Origin: Fibrobacter sp.
GTDB taxonomy: Bacteria; Fibrobacterota; Fibrobacteria; Fibrobacterales; Fibrobacteraceae
Length of the DNA stretch: 64,000 nt
Direction: 5' to 3'
NCBI GenBank assembly: GCA_024399065.1
Contig: JAKSIB010000016.1
Span: 1 to 64,000, forward strand
Shown piece after piece: positions 15,189-23,405 of this stretch (position 1 is the first letter of the stretch; each line of letters starts with the position of its first letter). The notes beneath the pieces are model-generated. The model made no database searches and was not told the DNA's origin. It worked only from the letters and a program-made list of their open reading frames with translations. Made by a program: the position numbers and the translations under genes.

Positions 15189-16043
15189 ATGGTGCTTGGT
15201 GCGCTTGTTTTGAGGTGCCGCGGTGCGGTGCTGCCCCTTGTGCTAGGGATTGTTCTTGCGGTGACCTGCATGCTGACGGCGCTTTTGCGGATGCCGGGAG
15301 GCGTGGGCAGAATTGCCCTGCGGGAGGCGGAAAGATTGCAGGATATTTATGACGGGGAGTCGGCTATTCTTGCGGAACTGAGCGGTTTTCCGCAGGGTTA
15401 TTTTGAAGGAAACGATTGGGGATGGAAACTGCCTGAAGTTACGAAGGAAATGCGTGGGCCTTGGATGGAATATTCTGCGGGCAACGTGAGGGCCTTAACT
15501 GGCATTGCAATAGAAGGCTTGAGTCGTCTTGCTTATGGCCAGCGGAAATTGATTGCAGACGGCCTCCGTGAGAATCTGAAAAAGGAAATCTTGATGGCGC
15601 CCAACCTGCAGGCGAAATCGGGCAACCGCCGGCTTTTCGGCGGCGCAACTTCTATGAGCTTGATGGTACAAGACGGAGACCTGTATCTGGATTTGTCGGG
15701 CCACGCCGCCTGCGGGAACTTTTATTCAACCGGCAGTCTCACGCTTCGGGGCTCCGCACGTTACGACACCCTCCGGCTATATTCCGCGGGCCCGCTGCTT
15801 ATCGCGGGCAATATTTCCGCCAGCTACCTCGAAGCCTACACCGCCGCTGAGGTAGACTTCTCCCGCAGCGAGTTTCTTTCGCACATTCAGGATCCGCGAG
15901 GCGGAACCTTCTTGCGGGACTCCTCCGTTGCGGTCATCGTCGCGCAGTTCGGTCCCCAAGGTTCTCCCACCGTTTTTGCAAAGCCTTTGCTCCCCGCGTT
16001 CATAGACGGCAAACGCGTTCCCTTCCAATGGTCCCTGCAATGA
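15189..16043 (+). CDS. PilX/GspK-like membrane-anchored pilus protein
   Basis: 284 residues. After a short start it has RGAVLPLVLGIVLAVTCMLT, a PilX-type N-terminal helix of type IV pilus and type II secretion minor components (here without the GFTL cleavage motif). A helical stretch and a C-terminal region rich in glycine and beta-type sequence follow (YSAGPLLIAGNISASYLEAY). Codon use becomes distinctly GC-richer than in the previous gene. GAGG lies upstream of ATG 15189; the stop overlaps the next start as ATGA. Function is inferred from the N-terminal helix and operon. Confidence 0.6.
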   Translation: MVLGALVLRCRGAVLPLVLGIVLAVTCMLTALLRMPGGVGRIALREAERLQDIYDGESAILAELSGFPQGYFEGNDWGWKLPEVTKEMRGPWMEYSAGNVRALTGIAIEGLSRLAYGQRKLIADGLRENLKKEILMAPNLQAKSGNRRLFGGATSMSLMVQDGDLYLDLSGHAACGNFYSTGSLTLRGSARYDTLRLYSAGPLLIAGNISASYLEAYTAAEVDFSRSEFLSHIQDPRGGTFLRDSSVAVIVAQFGPQGSPTVFAKPLLPAFIDGKRVPFQWSLQ

Positions 16044-16447
16044 AGTCCCGCGGTTTTACTTTGATGGAGGTCCTTGTGGCTCTTGCTGTGCTTGGCGCAT
16101 CCACCGCAGTCTTCTTCCGGTATATAGATGGCTTCCAGCGCCAGCGGGACATAGAGCGAAATCAAGCCAAGGCTTTTATCTGTTCCGCCAATGCCATGGA
16201 ATACTTGGTACTGCACGTTCCCTCCTGCGCGACGGCTCAAAATTTCGCGGTCTCACAAAATGTTGCGATCTCACAAATCGTTGCGGCCTCTGCCCAAAGC
16301 GCGAACGTCGATTGCTCCTCCACGTTCTATTCCTTGTCTAAAGTCCCCGGTGTTGCGCCTCTGCTCGTTGCGACGGTCTACACCGAAGCTGTCCGTCCTG
16401 TAAAGCTCCGGAGGCTCATTCCGTGCGTCAATTCAAAGACCCGCTGA
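16040..16447 (+). CDS. Pseudopilin with class III signal peptide
   Basis: 135 residues starting MKSRGFTLMEVLVALAVLGA: the short basic leader, G/F cleavage site, Phe at +1 and Glu at +5 of prepilin-peptidase substrates. The body is short and has Cys residues (CSSTF, LIPCV). ATG at 16040 overlaps the upstream stop (ATGA) and is preferred to the in-frame ATG at 16028. A minor pilin or pseudopilin cleaved by a PilD/GspO peptidase encoded elsewhere. Confidence 0.85.
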   Translation: MKSRGFTLMEVLVALAVLGASTAVFFRYIDGFQRQRDIERNQAKAFICSANAMEYLVLHVPSCATAQNFAVSQNVAISQIVAASAQSANVDCSSTFYSLSKVPGVAPLLVATVYTEAVRPVKLRRLIPCVNSKTR

Positions 16448-16698
16448 AAAACAAAGCCTTGCGGCCCCACAACGCCCACAAAGGCTACACCCTCATCGAA
16501 CTTCTGGTAGCCCTGGCTGCGGCCTCCATCCTCAGCGCCTCGGCCTTGCAACTCTACAGCCGGTTCCACCATCTTACCCTTCATTTCATCAAGGACTACC
16601 AGCGGGAATCCTCGGAACTTATCCAGCAAATGCACCGCGCGATTCCCTACAGCAAATCACGTGGCGAAACCATTAAAAGAAAAAATCCCCGGCCTTAG
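16423..16698 (+). CDS. Short pseudopilin
   Basis: 91 residues; KGYTLIELLVALAAASILS (20-38) is a class III prepilin motif (Gly before the cleaved residue, Glu at +5) after an unusually long 21-residue leader. GTG at 16423 overlaps the previous gene by 25 bases and has CGGAGG eight bases upstream. The protein ends soon after the N-terminal helix, so it is either a minimal minor pseudopilin or one that lost its globular head. The stop lies inside a terminator that serves the opposite strand. Confidence 0.75.
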   Translation: MRQFKDPLKNKALRPHNAHKGYTLIELLVALAAASILSASALQLYSRFHHLTLHFIKDYQRESSELIQQMHRAIPYSKSRGETIKRKNPRP

Positions 16699-16707
16699 CC
16701 AGGGATT
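16678..16707 (-). terminator. Terminator of the glycosyltransferase gene
   Basis: On the minus strand AATCCCTGGC-TAAG-GCCGGGGATT followed by TTTTC. It overlaps the 3' end of the convergent pseudopilin gene. Confidence 0.75.
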
Positions 16708-16729
16708 AAACTTTCGCTTTTTTTAAGGA

Positions 16730-18295
16730 TTACTTACCCAGGTCCACGCCCTGAACGTTCTGATTTTCCTTACGAGCCTTGCTGACTTCAATCATATTGC
16801 TGATGTAGTGCATGAAGCTCAGAACGCCCACAGAGAGGAAGCCGATGGAATAGAGGGCGAGGAACGGTCCGATGATGAACTTCTGTGCGCCGATGTATTC
16901 CAACATACCGAAGATGCAGTAAATGCCAACGCCAAGTTCGATGACTGCCTGCCAGGGGAACTTCTGCTTGTAATGGCTGGTGGCCTTCTTCTTCTGGCCG
17001 GCACCGCTCTTCGGAGTACGGACGAATCCGCTCTTGCGGCCGGTGATTGCTGCGAACACTGCCTTGGAGTTGCTGACTGCGATACCTACGCCGAGAGCCA
17101 TGAGGATCGGCATGCTGAGAAGGCGGACCTTCCAGCCGGTGTAGCCGGAGCAGCGCTGAGCAACGAAGTAAAGGACAGAAGGAGCGATTGCTGCGAGGAA
17201 GATGAAGCTGAAGCCGACGGTGTATACCCAAGTCGGGAGGTGTGCCACCGGTTCAAAGAATGCCAACAGCGGCCATGCGCAGAGGGCAGTGAAAAGCATG
17301 CAGGGGTGAATAGAGTAGTGGGTGGTATGCAGGATTGCACCGATCTTCACGCGGAGAGGAACGTCAGCCTTCAGAACGCGGGGGAGGATCTTCTTTGCAG
17401 TCTGGATAGAACCCTTAGCCCAACGGAACTGCTGAGCCTTGAAAGCGTTGATATCGTTGGGAAGTTCTGCCGGAACGATCACGTCGAACACGAACTTCAT
17501 CTTCCAACCAGCAAGCTGAGAACGGTAAGAAAGGTCCATGTCTTCGGTCAGGGTGTCGCCTTCCCAGCCGCCACCGCCATAGATGGCCTGCTTACGCCAG
17601 ACACCTGCGGTACCGTTGAAGTTCATGAAGAGCTTGCCCCAGCTACGTGCGGACTGTTCCACCACGAAGTGGCCATCGATACCGATGGACTGAGCAAGGG
17701 TAAGACCGGATTCGGTGCGGTTCAAGTGGCCCCAACGACCCTGGACCAGGCCCACCTGTTCGTCCATCACCATGTACGGAATGGTCTTCAGGAGGAAGTC
17801 CTTTTCAGGTACGAAGTCGGCGTCGAAAATAGCGAGGAAGTCACCCTTGGCGATAGCCATTGCTTCCTTAAGTGCACCAGCCTTGAATTCCTGACGGTTG
17901 GTACGGTGAATGAGCTTGATGTCGTAACCCTTGGCGGCCAGTTCTTCGACCTTCTTCTTGGCGACTTCATAGCATTCGTCAGTAGAGTCGTCCAGAACCT
18001 GGATTTCGTGCTTGTCCTTGGGGTAGTCGATAGCGCAGACTGCTTCAAGGAGACGTTCCACGCAGTTTGCTTCGTTGAACACCGGCAACTGGGTGGTGAC
18101 CTGGGGGAGGTCTTCCATGGAGTGTTCGCGATAGTACTGAAGGATCTTCTTACGATCGGAGAGTCGGGTGGTGCGGCTGTTCTTGAGGAACAAGTAGATG
18201 CTGTAGTAGCAGCTGAAGCCGTAGATGACGAGACCAACGCCCGCGATTACGTAAATCACGAACATGATATCCAGTAAGATCGTACTGATTGCCAT
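16730..18295 (-). CDS. Processive family 2 glycosyltransferase (cellulose-synthase-like)
   Basis: 521 residues. One N-terminal membrane span, then a GT2 catalytic domain (~60-300) with QLPVFNEANCVERLL, IQVLDDSTDE (D), FDADFVP (DxD), TEDMDLSYR (base Asp) and QQFRWAKGS (QxxRW of processive enzymes), then four or more C-terminal spans. It resembles CslA/glucomannan-type synthases that make a beta-linked polysaccharide at the inner membrane. No PilZ domain is visible. It stands alone with its own terminator, next to but opposite the pilus-like operon. Confidence 0.88.
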   Translation of the reverse strand: MAISTILLDIMFVIYVIAGVGLVIYGFSCYYSIYLFLKNSRTTRLSDRKKILQYYREHSMEDLPQVTTQLPVFNEANCVERLLEAVCAIDYPKDKHEIQVLDDSTDECYEVAKKKVEELAAKGYDIKLIHRTNRQEFKAGALKEAMAIAKGDFLAIFDADFVPEKDFLLKTIPYMVMDEQVGLVQGRWGHLNRTESGLTLAQSIGIDGHFVVEQSARSWGKLFMNFNGTAGVWRKQAIYGGGGWEGDTLTEDMDLSYRSQLAGWKMKFVFDVIVPAELPNDINAFKAQQFRWAKGSIQTAKKILPRVLKADVPLRVKIGAILHTTHYSIHPCMLFTALCAWPLLAFFEPVAHLPTWVYTVGFSFIFLAAIAPSVLYFVAQRCSGYTGWKVRLLSMPILMALGVGIAVSNSKAVFAAITGRKSGFVRTPKSGAGQKKKATSHYKQKFPWQAVIELGVGIYCIFGMLEYIGAQKFIIGPFLALYSIGFLSVGVLSFMHYISNMIEVSKARKENQNVQGVDLGK

Positions 18296-18411
18296 AAAAA
18301 CCGTATAACCTGTTTAACACTTTTGCTTTTTACAAAGCTTGGCGCCAAATATAGAAACCATTGGCAAAGTTTGCTACATTATAACCGATTTTTTACTTAA
18401 AATCTGTAAAT

Positions 18412-18942
18412 ATGACTGACAGTTTACAAAACAGCCCCATTGCGCGTTGGATTCGAACAAATGAAAAATCTGAGGGTTTTGCGGAAAATCTGCAAAAATT
18501 GCTTGCTTTCGCTTGTTCTAACTGGATTCAGCGGGGTTCTGGCGTGGTTTTGAGCCCAGAATCGGCCCTGGCCAAGGTGGTTTCTGCCCATTTGAACCAG
18601 TTCCCGGTGGGGGAATGGCTGGATTCTCCTAAGGACTTCTCCTCCGAAATTGCCGATTTTTGTGAAAAAACAAAGAATTTGGACCTTCCAGAGGTTTTAA
18701 AGCAGGACTTCCCTTCGGAACTGGACTTGCGTGGGGTGGTCTGTCCCCGGAATGCCGCCCGCAGCCGCCTGGTGCTGTCCGGACTGCCCGAAGGTTTTCG
18801 CATCCATATATTATTAGACGAGGGTTCTCCCATCGAAAATGTGCCGGGAGCCTTGGTCGCCGATGGTCATATTGTTGAAAATCGTCACAAAAAAGGCAAT
18901 TTTTGGGTTTTAACGGTGGTCAAACGGGGAATAAGAGTGTAG
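18412..18942 (+). CDS. Protein with C-terminal TusA/SirA-like domain
   Basis: 176 residues. The last ~75 (from ELDLRGVVCPRNAARSRLVL) match the TusA/SirA/YedF fold: DLRGxxCPxN with the cysteine that carries sulfur in TusA. The usual CPxP is CPRN here. The N-terminal ~100 residues are a helical region I do not recognise; free-standing TusA proteins are about 80 residues, so this is an extended form. A sulfur-transfer or regulatory role is inferred only. ATG at 18412; the next gene follows 10 bases after the stop. Confidence 0.65.
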   Translation: MTDSLQNSPIARWIRTNEKSEGFAENLQKLLAFACSNWIQRGSGVVLSPESALAKVVSAHLNQFPVGEWLDSPKDFSSEIADFCEKTKNLDLPEVLKQDFPSELDLRGVVCPRNAARSRLVLSGLPEGFRIHILLDEGSPIENVPGALVADGHIVENRHKKGNFWVLTVVKRGIRV

Positions 18943-18952
18943 ATTATGATTA

Positions 18953-19537
18953 GTGGAAAATCGCATTCTTATAATAGGTGACGAACTTTTAGGAGAGCAG
19001 GGCGAGGCGGCTAACCGTTTCGCGGAGCTTCTTTTGTGCCGTGAGGCCAACCGTCCTATCCAATTCTTTATTAACGCACCTGCGATTCAGACTATTCCCC
19101 AGTTTGTAGCCCGCGCTTCCTCCGACATTATTGGAAAAAAGGCTGGTCGAATGATTTTCGGCCTGGGTCTTAAGGATTTGAAGCGTGGCGGATCCGACTA
19201 CAACAAGGTTTTTGAACAGTACAGCGCCTTGGCCGACGAAATTATTAGCAAGACCATGTCCCCGCTGCATTTTTTGACCATTCCCACAGATACGCTGCCC
19301 ATTGCGCCTGCCCAGGTGGGGGCCCTGAACGAAATGATCCTGGGTTTCCGTAACAAAAATCCGGAAAGGGTGAAAATCCTTGATTTTGCCGCCTATGTGG
19401 AAGTTTTTAAGGAAAAACAGCTGGAAAGGGGCAAGTTTGGCCGTAGTTTATATACAGAAGACGGCAAACCCACCTCCCTTTGCAATACTTTATTGGCTGT
19501 TTTCCTGTACGAAGAGATTATAAAAGAGTTGAAATAA
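18953..19537 (+). CDS. Hypothetical protein, SGNH-hydrolase-like start
   Basis: 194 residues from GTG 18953 (no in-frame ATG nearby). The opening ENRILIIGDELLGEQG resembles block I of SGNH/GDSL hydrolases (GDS) with Glu in place of the catalytic Ser, and I cannot find a convincing DxxH block at the end. It may be an inactive relative or an unrelated Rossmann-like protein. Probably co-transcribed with the TusA-domain gene upstream and the zinc-ribbon gene downstream. Confidence 0.6.
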   Translation: MENRILIIGDELLGEQGEAANRFAELLLCREANRPIQFFINAPAIQTIPQFVARASSDIIGKKAGRMIFGLGLKDLKRGGSDYNKVFEQYSALADEIISKTMSPLHFLTIPTDTLPIAPAQVGALNEMILGFRNKNPERVKILDFAAYVEVFKEKQLERGKFGRSLYTEDGKPTSLCNTLLAVFLYEEIIKELK

Positions 19538-19554
19538 AAGATAAGGAGTTAAAA

Positions 19555-19893
19555 ATGAGCTTAACAGACGATAGTTACGCAAGAAAGATCGCAGCCCAGA
19601 GCCGTGCCTGGGACTCTACCAGTGACAACCGTAAGAAGGAACGTACTCCGAGAGAACCTGCCGCCCCGAAGATGGGAGTCTGCGACAAATGCGGCAAGGA
19701 AGCTTTGCTCAAGACCTTCCGATTCAAGGAAACCACGGTTTCCAACGGTGCCGCAAGCTTTGGAACGGTCACCAAGCACCTTTGTGAAGATTGCGCTCCC
19801 AAGTCTCGAGCCCAGAAGGATGCCGAAGTCCCCCAGATGGACAAGAAGCAGCTGAAGAGTCTTATGCGAGCCGCAAAGAAAGGCCTCCTTTAA
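19555..19893 (+). CDS. Small zinc-ribbon protein
   Basis: 112 residues with CDKCGKE and, 30 residues on, CEDCAP: two CxxC knuckles that would bind zinc. The rest is charged (Lys/Arg/Asp), without signal peptide or membrane span, so likely cytoplasmic and perhaps nucleic-acid binding. AAGGAG lies six bases before ATG 19555; an in-frame upstream extension inside the previous gene is rejected. A strong terminator follows. Confidence 0.75.
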   Translation: MSLTDDSYARKIAAQSRAWDSTSDNRKKERTPREPAAPKMGVCDKCGKEALLKTFRFKETTVSNGAASFGTVTKHLCEDCAPKSRAQKDAEVPQMDKKQLKSLMRAAKKGLL

Positions 19894-19898
19894 GCAAA

Positions 19899-19932
19899 AT
19901 TTTCCCCCTTACCAAAAAAGGGGGATTTTTTT
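19899..19932 (+). terminator. Terminator
   Basis: TCCCCCTT-ACCAAA-AAGGGGGA followed by seven T. Confidence 0.88.
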
Positions 19933-19968
19933 AAATTTGGCGCGCTCTTTTAAGAACGGAGAAGCCAA

Positions 19969-21870
19969 ATGTCTAACATCAATGCTAAGGAATCCGTCAA
20001 GAAGTTCTTGAACGAATCCGTCGCAACCATCACCCCTGAATTGGTAAAGTCCATCAAGAGGGGTTACACCAAGCAAAACTTGATTAGCGACCTTATGTCC
20101 GGCGTCATCGTTGGCATTTTGGCTTTGCCCTTGGCAATCGCATTCGCTATCGCTTCTGGCGTCGGTCCGGAACAGGGCCTTTACACCGCCATCATTGCTG
20201 GTTTCACTATTAGCCTTTTGGGCGGTTCCCGCTTCCAGATCGGTGGCCCTACCGGTGCTTTCATTGTGATCGTCTACGGCATCGTTAGCCAGTATGGTTA
20301 CGATGGCTTGGCTTCTGCAACTCTCTTGGCCGGTATCATCCTGATCGTCTTCGGCCTCGCAAAGTTCGGTGCCATCATTAAGTTCATTCCTTATCCGGTG
20401 ACTGTGGGCTTTACCGCAGGTATCGCCGTGATCATCGCCCTGGGTCAGGTTCCCAACTTCTTCGGTCTCCGTTTCTTGGCTAAGGACCCTGCCGATGCTA
20501 TCGGTAAGATCAAGCTTTACGCTTCTTCTCTCGATACCATCAACATCTACTCCGTGATTATCGGCCTCATCGCTCTCGCCGTTTGCATTTTCTGGCCCAA
20601 GATTACTTCCAAGGTTCCTGGCTCCCTCATTGCTATTATCGTCGCTACCGTCATTGTCAAGGTTCTCGGCTGGGACGATCCCGTTAACGGTCACGGCGTG
20701 ATGACCATCGGTATGAAGAACCACATTCCGTCTGGTTTCCCCACCCCGCACCTCCCGAACATCAGCCTGGACATGATGCAGAAGGTTTTCCAGCCGGCAT
20801 TGACCATTGCTATTTTGGGCGCTATCGAATCCTTGCTCTCTGCAGTGGTGGCTGACGGTATGACCTCTACCAAGCACCGCTCCAATACCGAACTTTTCGG
20901 CCAGGGTGTTGCTAACCTCTTGAGCCCCATGTTCGGTGGTATTCCGGCTACCGGCGCTATCGCACGTACCGCTACCAACATCCGTAACGGCGCTGTTTCC
21001 CCGATTTCTGGTCTTGTTCATGCTGTTGTTCTTTTGCTCATCATGCTGGTTCTCGGTAGGTATGCTGAAATGATCCCGATGGCTGCTCTTGCCGCTGTGC
21101 TTTTCCAGGTTGCATTCAATATGTGCGGCTACCGCGCAGTGATCAAGATGTTCAAGCTCCCTAAGAGCGACGTCATGGTGATGCTTGTTGCTTTCTTCCT
21201 CACCGTGGTCATCGACCTGACTGTTGCTATTGAAGTTGGTGTTCTTCTCGCTGCAATCCTCTTCATCAAGCGTATGAGCGAAGTTGCCGAAGTGGACGCT
21301 GTTACCGATGCAATCCGTGCTGATGACGAAGAAGTGACCCACAACGAACTTGCCCGCCAGGTTCCCAAGGGCGTTATCGTTTACGAACTTGCTGGTTCCC
21401 TCTTCTTCGGTGCTGTAGACAAGTTCAAGGAAACCTTGAATCGCATCGCCGTTAAGCCCAAGATTCTTATCCTCCGCATGCGTAGCGTTTCCAGTATCGA
21501 CGCTGCCGGTATCCAGATGATTGAAGACTTGATGATCCGCTGTAAGAAGGACGGCACCCAGTTGCTCCTTTCCGGTGTGCATGCCCAGCCGGTGGTTGCT
21601 CTCACCCGCGCAGGTGTGCTGAAGCAGCTCGGCGAAGAAAACGCTCTGGGTAACATCGATGCAGCCCTGAACCGTGCCCGCGAAATCCTCGGCCTCCCGC
21701 TGGTTAGCGACACCTACGATCCGAACCCCACCGTTAGCTGGGAAAAGGGTCTGGACAAGCCCTGGATGCCTGAAGAATCCAACGCTGCAGTGGCTGAAGG
21801 CACTCCGGAAGTAATCGCCGAAAAGGTCGCCGACGAACCCGTCTGGAAGATTGAAGACGACAAGAAGTAA
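19969..21870 (+). CDS. SulP-family anion transporter with STAS domain
   Basis: 633 residues. An N-terminal cytoplasmic helix leads into the SulP transporter core (about 10-14 spans; GGSRFQIGGPTGAFIVIVYG and GGIPATGAIARTATNIRNG are the conserved TM3 and TM10 regions that form the anion site). A C-terminal STAS domain (~455-570) has RSVSSIDAAGIQMIEDLM. A further ~55-residue acidic tail ends the protein. Substrate could be sulfate, bicarbonate or a dicarboxylate; sequence alone does not decide. Monocistronic, between two terminators. Confidence 0.93.
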   Translation: MSNINAKESVKKFLNESVATITPELVKSIKRGYTKQNLISDLMSGVIVGILALPLAIAFAIASGVGPEQGLYTAIIAGFTISLLGGSRFQIGGPTGAFIVIVYGIVSQYGYDGLASATLLAGIILIVFGLAKFGAIIKFIPYPVTVGFTAGIAVIIALGQVPNFFGLRFLAKDPADAIGKIKLYASSLDTINIYSVIIGLIALAVCIFWPKITSKVPGSLIAIIVATVIVKVLGWDDPVNGHGVMTIGMKNHIPSGFPTPHLPNISLDMMQKVFQPALTIAILGAIESLLSAVVADGMTSTKHRSNTELFGQGVANLLSPMFGGIPATGAIARTATNIRNGAVSPISGLVHAVVLLLIMLVLGRYAEMIPMAALAAVLFQVAFNMCGYRAVIKMFKLPKSDVMVMLVAFFLTVVIDLTVAIEVGVLLAAILFIKRMSEVAEVDAVTDAIRADDEEVTHNELARQVPKGVIVYELAGSLFFGAVDKFKETLNRIAVKPKILILRMRSVSSIDAAGIQMIEDLMIRCKKDGTQLLLSGVHAQPVVALTRAGVLKQLGEENALGNIDAALNRAREILGLPLVSDTYDPNPTVSWEKGLDKPWMPEESNAAVAEGTPEVIAEKVADEPVWKIEDDKK

Positions 21871-21896
21871 AAAAGTCTTTTACATTTTACGAAAGA

Positions 21897-21932
21897 TGAC
21901 GCCAATCTCCTTATGGGTGGCGTCATTTTTTT
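21897..21932 (+). terminator. Terminator of SulP gene
   Basis: TGACGCCA, 13-base loop, TGGCGTCA, then T7. Confidence 0.9.
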
Positions 21933-22002
21933 GCAATTTTCTAGGATGGTTCTTGTTTTTTTGGGGGAGGGGACTTATATTTAAATTTAATTGGAGTTGT
22001 CT

Positions 22003-22824
22003 ATGAAAAAGATGTTGTTATGCATGTTTATTGTGGTAGATTGCGCTTTGGCTTATGTTCGTTGGGGTTTGCCTTATACAATTGACATTTCTACTTATGC
22101 GGTGAATGATTATTCTCACTATACCAATGGTACGTCTAACTTGTCGAGATCAATTCGGCATAAAAATCGTTTTGTAAGTCAGATGATGTCAAGTATAAAT
22201 AGCAGGTATCCGAATATAAGTGTAAATCATGTGATTGATAGAACGGATTCGACAGCTACAACATTTAATTTTGTCAACGATGCTAACCATAATTCTGAAA
22301 TTGTCTTTTTTTCTGGACATGGAAATGTTGGGCTTGTTGCACTTTATGATGGCATAACGAACTTAGGAACTTCAAAAAAATTTGAGTCGTTTAATCGTTG
22401 GGTGTTTCTTAACGCGTGTTTGGTTTTGGATACAACAGAGGCTTATGCAACAACTTGGTTTAATGGCGCTCATGCCGTTTTGAGTTTTAAGTCTTTATCC
22501 TACGAGTTCGTTAAACCGTATAATTGTTTCATTAATTGTGACCATCATCGTAGTGAGGATACTTTTAATTACTTTGCGGATTATTTTATTGAGGATGGTT
22601 CTGAAATTTGGGATGCGTACAATAGGGCGGTAAGAAAGGCTATTTATTCAAATGGAAATCTTGGAATCGAGCCTGGTATTATGTATGTGGAAGGAACTGC
22701 TGAAAATGGACAATTTGTTGATTTTTCAGAGGAACGATTCCAGAATGTTTATAATGGCCCGTTACCTCCTTCGGCGGGACGAGTAAAAAGAAAAACTCAA
22801 CCTCATGGAACTCCGGCATATTAG
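22003..22824 (+). CDS. Exported caspase-fold-like protein (His-Cys dyad)
   Basis: 273 residues with an N-terminal signal (MKKMLLCMFIVVDCALA). EIVFFSGHGN (His106) and WVFLNACL (Cys139) give the SGHG...NAC pair of clan CD peptidases (caspase, gingipain, CHAT relatives, DUF6345-like). The order and spacing suit a catalytic His-Cys dyad, but activity is inferred. The C-terminus is basic and proline-rich. TTGGAG precedes ATG 22003; an in-frame TTG twelve bases earlier is less likely. First gene of an AT-rich group of three exported proteins. Confidence 0.7.
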   Translation: MKKMLLCMFIVVDCALAYVRWGLPYTIDISTYAVNDYSHYTNGTSNLSRSIRHKNRFVSQMMSSINSRYPNISVNHVIDRTDSTATTFNFVNDANHNSEIVFFSGHGNVGLVALYDGITNLGTSKKFESFNRWVFLNACLVLDTTEAYATTWFNGAHAVLSFKSLSYEFVKPYNCFINCDHHRSEDTFNYFADYFIEDGSEIWDAYNRAVRKAIYSNGNLGIEPGIMYVEGTAENGQFVDFSEERFQNVYNGPLPPSAGRVKRKTQPHGTPAY

Positions 22825-22834
22825 AGAGGTAAAA

Positions 22835-23392
22835 ATGCGTAGTTTTATTAAATCGTTATTATTCCTGATTTTTATTTGCTTGTGCGCTTGTGATGGTCAA
22901 ATGGAGGTTCAGTGTGCGGGTTGTTTACCTCCGGATTTGGTAACAACAGCATTTGTTCCTGGCACTTCGGATTCCGTCCAGATTCAATCAATCAACGATA
23001 GTCTTGTTGAAGCTGGTGTTATTGGTGCAGAAAAAATGGATTCTCTGCGGATAGTTTACGCAGGTCATAGTATATCCGTTTATTGTGATGTGTCGAAACA
23101 TGTTATTGGGGATGTTCGCCATTTGGTTCGTGGTGATACTGTTTTCTTCTGGATTTCTTATGAGAATTTGAAAAAGGATTATTCAAAGGCATCCTTGTGT
23201 GCAGATATGTACGAGGGTTTTGACGATTATCCAAAATTTGATATCTATTTATCAAAGGATTTGAAAATAAAATATTTTGTTGTGCTGGGGAAACCATCTA
23301 TTATATGCGATGTAGAAACTTATGTTGGTGAAAAAACTGACGATGGTGGGTGGGAATTTTCTTCTGATAATAAAGAATCTTTTATATGGTAG
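22835..23392 (+). CDS. Small lipoprotein of unknown function
   Basis: 185 residues; signal peptide with lipobox LCAC (lipidated Cys19), then a Cys-containing segment (VQCAGC) and a mixed alpha/beta body with no family I recognise. ATG 22835 has GAGAGG upstream and starts 10 bases after the caspase-like gene's stop. AT-rich like its neighbours. The spacing implies a shared transcript and perhaps joint function at the cell surface. Confidence 0.75.
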   Translation: MRSFIKSLLFLIFICLCACDGQMEVQCAGCLPPDLVTTAFVPGTSDSVQIQSINDSLVEAGVIGAEKMDSLRIVYAGHSISVYCDVSKHVIGDVRHLVRGDTVFFWISYENLKKDYSKASLCADMYEGFDDYPKFDIYLSKDLKIKYFVVLGKPSIICDVETYVGEKTDDGGWEFSSDNKESFIW

Positions 23393-23405
23393 GAGCGGGG
23401 TTTAA

